A DNA stretch of 64,000 nucleotides from Streptomyces vilmorinianum (GTDB taxonomy: Bacteria > Actinomycetota > Actinomycetes > Streptomycetales > Streptomycetaceae), in assembly GCF_005517195.1 (NCBI RefSeq), contig NZ_CP040244.1, positions 7,520,001 to 7,584,000 of the forward strand, written 5' to 3'. This document shows positions 24,875 through 32,992 of this stretch, piece by piece. A model generated the notes under the pieces. That model saw nothing but the letters and a program-made list of their open reading frames with translations. It made no database searches and had not been told where the DNA came from. Numbering within the stretch: position 1 is the stretch's first letter; every line of letters begins with the position of its first letter. A program made the position numbers and the translations under genes.

Positions 24875-26356
24875 TCAGTTGTCGCCCGTGCGTTCGCCGA
24901 GGGTCACCGTGGTGGTGGCCGTCTTGCCGTCGCGTTCGTAGGTGAGCTGGACCGAGTCGCCCGGCTGGTGGGTCCAGATCTCGCTGATCAGGGTGGGGCC
25001 GCTGTCGATCTGGCGGTCGCCGAAGCCGGTGATCACGTCGCCCGGCTTCAAGCCCGCCTTCGCCGCCGGGCCGTTCGGGCTGACGGACGGGGTGCCGCCC
25101 GCGCCCTCGGGGGCGATCGTGGCGCCCTCGCCGCGGTCGTTCATGTTCACCGTCGCGCCGATCACCGGGTAGACCGGCTTGCCCGTCTTGATCAGCTGCT
25201 CGGCCACGTTCTTGGCCTGGTTGACCGGGATCGCGAAGCCGAGGCCGATCGAGCCCGCCTGGGACTGGCCGAAGCCGTTGCCGGTCGACCGGATCGCCGA
25301 GTTGATGCCGATCACCGCGCCGCTGGCGTCGAGCAGCGGGCCACCGGAGTTGCCCGGGTTGATCGAGGCGTCCGTCTGCAGGGCGCTCATGTACGAGTTC
25401 TTGCCGCTGGAGCCGTCACCGGAGGCGACCGGGCGGTTCTTGGCGCTGATGATTCCGGTCGTGACCGTGTTCGAGAGGCCGAAGGGCGCGCCGATCGCGA
25501 TCGTCGAGTCGCCGACCGCCACCTTGTCGGAGTCGCCGAGCGGGAGCGGAGTCAGCTCTTCCGGCGCCTTCTTCAGCTTCAGCACGGCCACGTCGTAGCC
25601 CTCCGCGCGGCCGACGACCTCCGCGTCGTACGTCTTGCCGTTGGAGAAGGTCGCCGAGAGCGTGCCGCCATCGGCCGCCGAGGCCACCACGTGGTTGTTG
25701 GTGACGATGTGGCCTTCCTTGTCGTAGACGAAGCCGGTGCCCGTGCCGCCCTCGCCCTCGCTCTCGCTGCCGATGCCGCCGGACTTCGCCTGGATGGTGA
25801 CGACGCTCGGCAGCGCCTTGTTGGCCACGGCCGCGACCGTGCCCGGGTCGCGCTTGAAGGCGGCCGGGGAGTCCCCCGCGGAGACCGTGGTCGAGCGGGG
25901 GCCCTCGTCACCGCGCTCGGCGGCCCAGTAGCCGATGCCGCCGCCCACGCCGCCGGCCACGAGCGCGGCCGCGAGGACCGCCGCCACGAGACTGCCGGTC
26001 CGCTTCCGCGGGGCGGGGGGTACGGGCGGGACAGGGGCGCCCCAGGCCGGTACGGCCGGCGGCGGCGGGGGCCAGCCGCCCGCGGCGCCGGCCCCAACCG
26101 GCGCCGAGGCCGCGCTTCTGGTCGACGCCCCCACGGGCGTCTCCGTCGGCGTCTCCGTGCGCGGCTCCGCCGCGGGTGTCACAGGCAGCGGTGCCGTGGC
26201 GGGCTCGGACCGGGGGGAGTGTCCGGGCGCCGCCTCCGGCACCGCCGCCGGCTCGGGTCCATCCACCGACGCTGCAGGAGGGGCGGGAGGGACGGGAGGG
26301 ACGGACGGGGCACTCGGGTCCGCCGGAACCGCGGTGCCCTCGTTCTCGGTGCTCAC
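24875..26356 (-). CDS. HtrA/DegP-type membrane serine protease with PDZ domain
   Basis: A 493-residue protein: a Pro/Ala/Glu-rich cytoplasmic tail (about 1-125), one membrane helix (LVAAVLAAALVAGGVGGG), an extracellular trypsin-like domain with catalytic His in TNNHVV, Asp in YDVAVLKL and Ser in NPGNSGGPLLD, then a PDZ domain (AGLKPGDVITGFGDRQI). It acts in quality control of exported proteins. Start GTG 26356 follows GAGGAGAGAGC; the frame is open 22 codons further upstream without a better site. It is divergent from the glycerophosphodiesterase gene, with about 175 bp between the starts. Confidence 0.92.
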   Translation of the reverse strand: MSTENEGTAVPADPSAPSVPPVPPAPPAASVDGPEPAAVPEAAPGHSPRSEPATAPLPVTPAAEPRTETPTETPVGASTRSAASAPVGAGAAGGWPPPPPAVPAWGAPVPPVPPAPRKRTGSLVAAVLAAALVAGGVGGGIGYWAAERGDEGPRSTTVSAGDSPAAFKRDPGTVAAVANKALPSVVTIQAKSGGIGSESEGEGGTGTGFVYDKEGHIVTNNHVVASAADGGTLSATFSNGKTYDAEVVGRAEGYDVAVLKLKKAPEELTPLPLGDSDKVAVGDSTIAIGAPFGLSNTVTTGIISAKNRPVASGDGSSGKNSYMSALQTDASINPGNSGGPLLDASGAVIGINSAIRSTGNGFGQSQAGSIGLGFAIPVNQAKNVAEQLIKTGKPVYPVIGATVNMNDRGEGATIAPEGAGGTPSVSPNGPAAKAGLKPGDVITGFGDRQIDSGPTLISEIWTHQPGDSVQLTYERDGKTATTTVTLGERTGDN

Positions 26357-26532
26357 AGCTCTCTCCTCGTTCACTGCACGGATGGATGCCATCTCCAGGA
26401 TGCTGGGAACAGCATTTCCCACAGGGCGTCAGGCCACTGTAAGCCGGAGCTGTGCGTCCGCACCCATTCTTTATTTACGGACAGAACGGACACGATCCGT
26501 TACGCCCGCCCCGCCAATGGCACCATGTCGCG

Positions 26533-27354
26533 GTGACCCACGCACGGCAGCACACCCATCGCGTCCCCGTCCAGGTGGTGGCCCACCGCGGAGCCTCCGA
26601 GGACGCCCCGGAACACACCCTCGCCGCCTATGTGAAGGCCATCGAGGACGGCGCCGACGCCCTAGAGTGCGATGTCCGGCTCACCGCCGACGGCCATCTC
26701 GTCTGCGTCCACGACCGGCGCGTCGACCGCACCTCCAACGGCCGCGGCGCCGTCTCCGCCCTGGAGCTCGCCGACCTCGCCGCTCTCGACTTCGGCACCT
26801 GGAAGGGGCGCGAGGAGGCGCGCGAGAGCCCGGACTGGAAGGACCCCGAGCTCACCTCCGTACTCACCCTGGAACGCCTCCTGGAGCTGGTCTCCGACGC
26901 CGGACGCCACATAGAGCTGGCCATCGAGACCAAGCACCCCACCCGCTGGGCGGGCCAGGTGGAGGAGCGCCTGCTCGACCTCCTGAAGCGGTTCGGCCTC
27001 GCGCAGCCGGCGGCTCCCGAGGAATCCCATGTACGCGTCATGAGCTTCTCGGCCCGCTCCCTGCACCGGATCGCGGCCGCCGCGCCGACCCTCCCCACCG
27101 TCTCGCTGGCGCAGTTCGTCACCCCTCGGCTGCGCGACGGAAGGCTGCCTGCGGGCGCGCGGATCGCCGGACCGTCGATCCGGATCGTCCGCCACCACCC
27201 CACCGTGATCCTGCGGCTCCAGAAGGCCGGACACCAGGTCCATGTATGGACAGTGGACGATCCGGAGGACGTGGAGCTCTGTGAGCGGCTCGGCGTCGAC
27301 GCGATCATCACCAACCGGCCGAAGCAGGTCCTGTCCCAGTTGGGTCGCCTTTGA
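26533..27354 (+). CDS. Glycerophosphodiester phosphodiesterase
   Basis: A 273-residue GDPD-family TIM barrel. It has the signature VVAHRGASEDAPEHTLAAY with the catalytic His and acid/base residues, LECDVRLTADGHLVCVHD, LAIETKHP, and a C-terminal VHVWTVDDPEDV. It hydrolyses glycerophosphodiesters to glycerol-3-phosphate and an alcohol. GTG 26533 was chosen; upstream residues are not protein-like. No signal peptide, so probably cytoplasmic. Confidence 0.92.
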   Translation: MTHARQHTHRVPVQVVAHRGASEDAPEHTLAAYVKAIEDGADALECDVRLTADGHLVCVHDRRVDRTSNGRGAVSALELADLAALDFGTWKGREEARESPDWKDPELTSVLTLERLLELVSDAGRHIELAIETKHPTRWAGQVEERLLDLLKRFGLAQPAAPEESHVRVMSFSARSLHRIAAAAPTLPTVSLAQFVTPRLRDGRLPAGARIAGPSIRIVRHHPTVILRLQKAGHQVHVWTVDDPEDVELCERLGVDAIITNRPKQVLSQLGRL

Positions 27355-27514
27355 CCCCCTTTCCCCACCCGCCTCGGGCCTTACAGGGAGTGCACCGGCG
27401 CGTTCGGTCCGTACTCGATCGTTACGAGTGCGTCACCGCACGTTGCTTGGCCGGTTTCCGGTCCAGGCCATTGGGGCATCCACACCGTGGCGTGGGGCAA
27501 AGGAGGTCTCGGGG

Positions 27515-28030
27515 GTGGCGTTGGTGGTGGCACAGGAGGTGCCCACGTCGTCGAGCATGGCCGTACCCCATGGCCCTGCGGGCGTGGGTGAGGCGCGACA
27601 CCGGATGCGGGAGCAGTTGAGCCGCAGCGGGATGTCCGAATCGGTCGTCGACGACGCGGTACTGATCCTTTCCGAGCTGCTCAGCAATGCCTGCCGGCAC
27701 GGCAGGCCGCTGGGGCGGGCGGAGGTGGGCGACGGGGACGTCCGTGCGGCCTGGCACGTCGATCCGTCAGGAGGCCTGACCGTCGAGGTGACGGACGGCG
27801 GTGGTCCGACGCGGCCTGTTCCGTCGACGCCCTCGGTCACCGCACGCGGCGGCCGTGGGCTGAACATCATCAGCGCGCTGGCTCAGGACTGGGGCGTACG
27901 GGACAGCGCGTCCGGCGAGGTCACGGTCTGGGTGGTCGTCACCGAGGGCCATCGGCGCGAGGACTTCGCGGCGAGAGTCGGCGGCGGCTCGGGCTTCGAG
28001 TTCCTGGACGCGTACGACGACCTGGAGTGA
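27515..28030 (+). CDS. RsbW-like ATP-binding (anti-sigma kinase-type) protein
   Basis: A 171-residue single GHKL ATPase domain: N-box ILSELLSNACRHGRPLG, G1 box VEVTDGGGPTRP and G2-like GGRGLNIIS. Streptomyces has many such stand-alone proteins that act as anti-sigma or anti-anti-sigma kinases. GTG 27515 follows AGGAGG. Its 3' end runs into a tandem repeat. The partner is not identifiable from the neighbourhood. Confidence 0.82.
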   Translation: MALVVAQEVPTSSSMAVPHGPAGVGEARHRMREQLSRSGMSESVVDDAVLILSELLSNACRHGRPLGRAEVGDGDVRAAWHVDPSGGLTVEVTDGGGPTRPVPSTPSVTARGGRGLNIISALAQDWGVRDSASGEVTVWVVVTEGHRREDFAARVGGGSGFEFLDAYDDLE

Positions 28031-28101
28031 CGGCGCCCTGGAGTGACGACCTTGAGTGGCGACCCTGAGTGGCGACCCTGAGTGGCGACCTCAAGTGGCG
28101 A
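28021..28101. repeat. 13-bp minisatellite
   Basis: About six units related to cctgagtggcgac begin in the last codons of the ATP-binding protein gene and continue past its stop. A short-range duplication without apparent coding role. Confidence 0.85.
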
Positions 28102-28247
28102 ACGGCGGGTCGGACACCAGGTTTCCACCGACCGACCCGGCCTGGGCCCCGCATCGCTTCCGTACGGCTAGGCTCGCCCGACACAGAGCCGTGCACCGAG
28201 CACGGTCCTGCACAACAGCACTGCCGCTATCGGGAGAAAGCCACACC

Positions 28248-29216
28248 ATGGCCAAGAAGCGCCCCCAGACGAAGGCCGCCAAGGCACAGGTCACGAACGG
28301 GGAGATCCCGGTCGTCGGTGCGCGCGAGCCGTGCCCGTGCGGTTCGGGCCGCCGCTACAAGGCGTGTCACGGCCGGGCCGCCGCGCACGCCGTGACCGAG
28401 CTCGTCCAGCGCCCCTTCGAGGGGCTGCCCGGCGAATGCGACTGGGTCGCGCTGCGCGAGCTGGTGCCCGCCGCCACCGTCCCGCTCACCCTGAAGGACG
28501 GGCTGCCCGAGGGCGTGCCGTCCGTGACGCTCGCGACCGTGCTGCCGATGGCCTGGCCGGCGCTGCGCCGCGACGACGGCTCCGTCCTGCTCGCGCTGCA
28601 GAACGAGTCCTCCTCCGGTGACCTCGCCCGCGATCTCGCCGACACCCTCCAGCGCGCCCTGGAGGCGGAGCCCGGCACCCCGGTCGCCGCCCGCCGCGTC
28701 CCGGCCGAGGGCCCGCGCCTGCAGGACCTGCTCGACCCGAACGGCGATTTTGCGCCGGTCGTGCACTCGGGCTTCGAATTCTGGATCCCGGAGTCCGCTG
28801 GCAACTCCGACGCCGAGGTCAAGGCCTCCCTCGAGCGGGCCAACGCCGCCGCGATCCCCACCGTCAAGCTGACCGGTGTGGACGCCGCGTACTGGTGCGA
28901 GACCCCGGACAAGAACCACCTGCGCTGGGTCATGCCGCACCCCGAGGAGAAGCTCCTCGACGCGCTCGCCCGCCTGCACGCCGCCGGCACCTCCTCCCTC
29001 GGCGAGAACACCCGCCTGGTCGGCTCCTTCCGGGCGCACGGCCTGATGGTTCCCGTCTGGGACCTGCCGACGTCGATGGGCGCCGAGGAGTGCGAGAAGC
29101 CCGCCGCCGAGTTCGCCGAGCGGCTGGCCGCGGCACTGGCCTCCGACGCCCCGCTCACCCCCGAGGAGCGCCGGGCCCGCGGTGGCCTCACCAACCGTCA
29201 GGTCACGCTCAGCTGA
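28248..29216 (+). CDS. DUF5926 family protein with SEC-C zinc motif
   Basis: A 322-residue protein. Near the N-terminus is a SEC-C type motif (PCPCGSGRRYKACHG) that binds zinc, after a Lys-rich lead (MAKKRPQTKAAKAQ). The rest (FEGLPGECDWVALRELVPAAT, MGAEECEKPAAEFAERL) matches the DUF5926 family common in actinobacteria. It is probably cytoplasmic; SEC-C motifs occur in SecA and in nucleic-acid- or ribosome-associated proteins. No known reaction. Confidence 0.8.
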   Translation: MAKKRPQTKAAKAQVTNGEIPVVGAREPCPCGSGRRYKACHGRAAAHAVTELVQRPFEGLPGECDWVALRELVPAATVPLTLKDGLPEGVPSVTLATVLPMAWPALRRDDGSVLLALQNESSSGDLARDLADTLQRALEAEPGTPVAARRVPAEGPRLQDLLDPNGDFAPVVHSGFEFWIPESAGNSDAEVKASLERANAAAIPTVKLTGVDAAYWCETPDKNHLRWVMPHPEEKLLDALARLHAAGTSSLGENTRLVGSFRAHGLMVPVWDLPTSMGAEECEKPAAEFAERLAAALASDAPLTPEERRARGGLTNRQVTLS

Positions 29217-29320
29217 CACCAGGGGTGGGCTCGGTGACTGACAGACCGACCAGTCGGTGACGTCCGCCACAACTCCCCGCGCGGCCAGGTAAATCCCTGT
29301 CCGAATAACCGAGATCGAAT

Positions 29321-29400
29321 TTGCGAACCGCAGATCTCTTGTTACCGTTCTAGAAGCCCGGTCGCTGGTGCATCCCCCGTCGCCAGCGATCGGGCCTTCT
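29321..29400 (+). ncRNA. Candidate small RNA or promoter-hairpin unit
   Basis: A promoter-like pair (ttgcga at 29321, taccgt at 29343) is followed at once by a strong hairpin: agaagcccggtcgctgg (29352-29368) pairs imperfectly with ccagcgatcgggccttct (29383-29400). No ORF follows on this strand and the next gene is convergent, so a short transcript ending at the hairpin is plausible. The stem could instead be only a terminator for the DUF5926 gene. Confidence 0.4.
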
Positions 29401-29461
29401 CATGCCCGGATCATGCTCGGGTCACGCCCGGGTCGCGCCCGGACGGATCCCGTCCCGCGGC

Positions 29462-30109
29462 TCAACTTCCGCCCGCGACAGCCGTGTTGCTCCCCGCCCG
29501 CAGCAGCAGCGGCGTACTGGCTCCCTCGCCCGCTCCCGCGAATTCCGCTACCGCCGAATAGGCCGAAGCATCCCCTCGGCCGCGTTCCCGTGGCGTCTCA
29601 CAAGCCCCCGGTTCATCGTGTGCCGTGACCGAACAACGCACTTGTACGGTCCGCCCGCCGGGGGCCATCAGAGTGAGTACGGAGTCGAGCCGCTGGCCGG
29701 TGGCATTGCGGTAGTACGTGCGCGCCCAGGTGTCGGGCCCCTCCGTGAGGACGCAGGTCTGCGCCTCGATCCCGTCGGGGGAGGTCAGCTCGGGGCCGCA
29801 GTGCGAGGTACGGCCGGGGAGCGCGGAGGTCGACGACGTCGACGGTGACGGCGACGAGGGCGGGGCGACCGCGGCCGAGGGTAGGGACGTGGGCGCGGGC
29901 GCGGGCGGCGCGGGCGCCTCGCCGAGGCCGAGCCCGGGCAGCAGGCCGCCGTCGCCCTGCGGCTTCGCGTCCTCGCCGGACGCCGTGCCAGGCACGGCGC
30001 CGGACCCCGGCCCGGCCCCCGGACCGGCCGCCGGGCCGGCCAGGGCGACCAACGGCAGGAGGGTCGCGCACGCCACGACGGCCCCGAGCCCGATCATGCG
30101 GAGATTCAT
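29462..30109 (-). CDS. Secreted Pro/Ala/Ser-rich protein
   Basis: About 215 residues. The N-terminus MNLRMIGLGAVVACATLL plus PLVALAG is a signal peptide or anchor, followed by a Gly/Pro/Ala/Ser-rich linker of about 80 residues. The C-terminal domain of about 110 residues contains two likely disulfides (TSHCGPEL, AQTCVLTE, VRCSVTAHD, GACETP) and a beta-type TLMAPGGRTVQVRC segment. ATG 30109 is preceded by AGGTGG. No family recognised; probably cell-wall exposed. Confidence 0.65.
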   Translation of the reverse strand: MNLRMIGLGAVVACATLLPLVALAGPAAGPGAGPGSGAVPGTASGEDAKPQGDGGLLPGLGLGEAPAPPAPAPTSLPSAAVAPPSSPSPSTSSTSALPGRTSHCGPELTSPDGIEAQTCVLTEGPDTWARTYYRNATGQRLDSVLTLMAPGGRTVQVRCSVTAHDEPGACETPRERGRGDASAYSAVAEFAGAGEGASTPLLLRAGSNTAVAGGS

Positions 30110-30255
30110 GGGACCCACCTGCCCGGCTGGCTGCGACTCGTCAACGGTGGGCCGAAGATATCGGCGGAACGGGCGCGCACAGCGCGCCGCGCGCCCATTT
30201 CCCGTACAACTCGGGCAGCCTCACACCCGTATGGGTGACACCCCCGCCCCCAGCC

Positions 30256-30936
30256 TCAGTACGCGAGCCTGCTGCCGCCCTCCGGCGCGCCCGTGCTCGC
30301 CTCCACCAGCGCGTCCACCACCGCCTCCACGTCCGGCAGCCACGGCCTGGCCGAGCCCTCCAGCGGCGCCCGCTCCCAGCGCACCTGCCCCGCCCCCGCG
30401 ACCGACGGCGGCAGCAGCAGATAGCCGCCCTCGCCGTGGAAGCGCAGCGAGCTGGGGACGCTGTCCTTCGCGTAGAGGAGTTCGCCGAGCTGTTCGAGAC
30501 CGTACGGAGCGACCAGCAGGGACCAGCGCGTCGGCGTCGCCACCACCGGGCCGAGCCGCATGCCCATCGTGTCGAGGGCCGCCAGGGCGCGCGCGCCCGC
30601 GACGGCCGGCAGGCTCACCGCGCACGGCGCGCCGCCTCCGGTGGCCAGGACGACCGGGGCGTCCGGGCGCCGGGTCCACCACCAGCGGATCATGCGCGCG
30701 TCGGTGGTGGCCGCGAGCAGTCCGGGGTCGAAGGGGTGTGCGCCGGGAACGACGCACTGCGGGTCGGGGCAGGCGCAGCCCGCCCCGCGGGACGTACGGG
30801 TCGTCGTCTTCAGCCCCACGCCGGGCAGTACCGGCCAGCTCCATTCGGTGGCATAGGTGAGCGCCGCGTCGAGCTGGGCGGCCCTCTCCTTGCGCCGGAA
30901 CCGGAGCCTGCGTCGCCTTCCGAGGATCTCGCGCAT
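30256..30936 (-). CDS. Degenerate Prim-Pol-like protein
   Basis: A 226-residue protein that follows the Prim-Pol layout: basic start (MREILGRRRRLRFRRKERAA), aromatic WSWPVLPGVG, cysteine motif CACPDPQCVVPGAHPFD, helix DARMIRWWWTRRPDAPVVLATGGG. Where active Prim-Pols have an Asp-x-Asp pair, it reads APCAVSLPAVAG, so primase or polymerase activity is unlikely. The tail resembles the GGYLLLPPS strand. A paralogue with the Asp pair intact lies at 22105-23058. ATG 30936 has an AAAGGAA site. Role unknown, perhaps regulatory DNA binding. Confidence 0.65.
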   Translation of the reverse strand: MREILGRRRRLRFRRKERAAQLDAALTYATEWSWPVLPGVGLKTTTRTSRGAGCACPDPQCVVPGAHPFDPGLLAATTDARMIRWWWTRRPDAPVVLATGGGAPCAVSLPAVAGARALAALDTMGMRLGPVVATPTRWSLLVAPYGLEQLGELLYAKDSVPSSLRFHGEGGYLLLPPSVAGAGQVRWERAPLEGSARPWLPDVEAVVDALVEASTGAPEGGSRLAY

Positions 30937-31317
30937 GAGCGCTCGTTCCTTTCCGTTGAACGCCGAATCCACATCACACCATGTGCAGATCACTTCACTG
31001 TGCGTATCAGCGCGTACAAGGTCGGCGGTTCACCGCCCCGTGCGGTGGGGCGGGAGGGCCGAGCTGAGGCTCGTCGTCCACTCGAGGGGCGCGGCCTGCG
31101 GCGGTGAGGACGCCCAGGCACCCTGCCAGGTTCCGGGGCCGTTTCAACTGCCCCTGGCCATCACCGTTTTACGTACCCATCACGTTCAAATCAACGCGCT
31201 TTCAAACGACGCCAGTCGACCGCAAAAGGTGCGCCGTGGGGGCAATTTTCAGCCAACTTGGCCTGCACTTCAACCCTTCTGCCCAACCCCACGGACACCA
31301 CAAGTCCCGCGAGGACA
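30937..31317. other. Divergent promoter region
   Basis: 380 bp between the Prim-Pol-like gene and the SpoIIE-type phosphatase gene, locally AT-rich (accgttttacgtacc, cacgttcaaatcaacgcg, tttcaaacgac). It should contain both promoters. No ORF or clear operator recognised; the open frame from 31258 is a TTG-initiated extension I did not accept. Confidence 0.5.
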
Positions 31318-32835
31318 ATGCTGGACATCCCTCCTCCAGTGCGTGTACATGTGGATGCACTGCCAGCGGCGCAGAATGACATGGGGGTTTGCGATGCTAT
31401 TGCGCGAAACGTACCGGTCGGAAAGCCGACTGCCATGAGCGCCCCACACCTGCCGAAAGTGGCTGGAATCGATTCAACGGTTCCTTCGCCCGCGCACACT
31501 GCCGCACCGACCACGCCCACCAGCCCGTCCGCGGCCCACCTCCCAGGCATCCCGGGCGCACTGATCCAGGACCACCTGGCCGCCTGGGTCTCCGATCTCA
31601 CCACCCTCCACGAACTCACCGAACGCCTGGTCACGACCGGTTCGCTCGACGAAGCGCTGCGCGAGGTCCTGCGCGCCGGCGCCGCCCTCGTCGGCGCCCG
31701 ACGCGGCATGGCCGTCCTCGAACCCGCCGACGGACTCGGCCCCACCTCCACCGTCGGCCTCGGACTCGCCCACGCGGAGCTCGGCACCATCGAGACCGTG
31801 CCGCGCAGCGCCACCTCCTACGGCCGCATCCTCGACGGGCTCCCCGATCCGCTCGCCGTCCCCGACCCGATCGCGGTCCCCGACCTGCTCGGCCAGGCGG
31901 AGCTCGACCCGCGCCACCGCGAGGTCGCCGCCCGCCTCGGCTACGCCGCCAGCTACGCCCTCCCCCTCGCCACCGAGGCCGCCGGCCGGCTCGGCGCCGT
32001 CGTCTGGCTCTACGACGAGCCCGCCGAGCCCGTCGAGCGCCAGCGCCACCTCATCGGCCTCTACGGCCGGTACGCCACCGAACACCTCGCCCGCCTCCTG
32101 GAACTGGAGCGCGCCCGCGTCCAGGTCGCCACCGTCGCCGAGGAACTGCTGCCCAGCCGGCTCCCGCGCGTCCCCGGCGTCCAGCTCGCCGCCCGCCACC
32201 ACACCGGCCCCCAGGGCGGCGGCGACTGGTACGACGCGCTGCCCCTGCCCGAAGGCGCCCTCGGCCTCGCCGTCGGCTCCGTGTCCGGGACCGGACCGAG
32301 CGCCCTCGCCGCGATGGGACGGCTGCGCGCCTCCCTGCGGGCGTACGCGGTCATGGAGGGCGAGGACCCCGTCGCCGTCCTCTCCGACCTGGAACTCCTG
32401 CTCCGCCTGACCGAGCCCGCCCGCTCGGCGACCGCGCTCTTCGCCTACTCCGAGCCCAAGCAGCGCAAACTCGTCCTGGCCGGAGCCGGGCACACCCCGC
32501 CGCTGATCGTCGGCGACCACCGCACCGAGTTCGTCGAGACCTCGCTCTCGGCCCCTCTCGGGATGCTCGCCTGCTGGGAGGCGCCCAGCATCGAGATCGC
32601 CCCCGCCCCCGGAGAAACGGTGCTGCTCTACACCGACGGGCTGCTCCGCCGGACCGGCGACCCCATGGACCGGGCCTTCGCACGCCTTCACGCGGCCGCC
32701 GCCGGGGTGCCCAAGGCGGACCGCACCGACCCCGGCGCCATCGCCGACCACGTCCTGCGGACCCTGCTGCCCGAAGGCCTCGACCACGCCGTCGACGGGG
32801 AGGACGTGGTCCTGCTCGCGGCCCGCTTCGAGTGA
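31318..32835 (+). CDS. GAF/SpoIIE-type PP2C phosphatase-like protein
   Basis: A 505-residue protein: variable Pro-rich lead, GAF domain (about 95-270, LTERLVTTGSLDEALREVL, GARRGMAVLEP), then a SpoIIE-type PP2C domain (about 290-505). GGGDWYDALPL keeps one metal-binding Asp and LLYTDGLLR is normal. However, the usual GDVSGKG is GSVSGTG, and the C-terminal acidic pair reads GEDVVLL. At least one metal ligand is therefore lost, and activity is doubtful. ATG 31318 is preceded by gagga. Such proteins normally dephosphorylate anti-sigma antagonists; RsbW-like proteins flank it at 27.5 and 34.5 kb. Confidence 0.78.
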   Translation: MLDIPPPVRVHVDALPAAQNDMGVCDAIARNVPVGKPTAMSAPHLPKVAGIDSTVPSPAHTAAPTTPTSPSAAHLPGIPGALIQDHLAAWVSDLTTLHELTERLVTTGSLDEALREVLRAGAALVGARRGMAVLEPADGLGPTSTVGLGLAHAELGTIETVPRSATSYGRILDGLPDPLAVPDPIAVPDLLGQAELDPRHREVAARLGYAASYALPLATEAAGRLGAVVWLYDEPAEPVERQRHLIGLYGRYATEHLARLLELERARVQVATVAEELLPSRLPRVPGVQLAARHHTGPQGGGDWYDALPLPEGALGLAVGSVSGTGPSALAAMGRLRASLRAYAVMEGEDPVAVLSDLELLLRLTEPARSATALFAYSEPKQRKLVLAGAGHTPPLIVGDHRTEFVETSLSAPLGMLACWEAPSIEIAPAPGETVLLYTDGLLRRTGDPMDRAFARLHAAAAGVPKADRTDPGAIADHVLRTLLPEGLDHAVDGEDVVLLAARFE

Positions 32836-32992
32836 GCCGCGCGCAGAGCCCGAGCGCGCCGCGCGCAGAGCCCGAGCCGGCCGCGCGTCGAGCACAGGTG
32901 ACTCGGCGGTAATAGGTCTTCCGGCCCTGGGCCCCCTTCCGCACGACCGTACGATGGTGAAGGTTCAGTGTCGTACCAAGAGGAGGCAGACC

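Noticed and set aside
31258..31317. TTG-initiated N-terminal extension of the SpoIIE-type protein
   Set aside because: The ATG at 31318 has an upstream gagga and matches the start I recall for the family; the extension is not conserved-looking.
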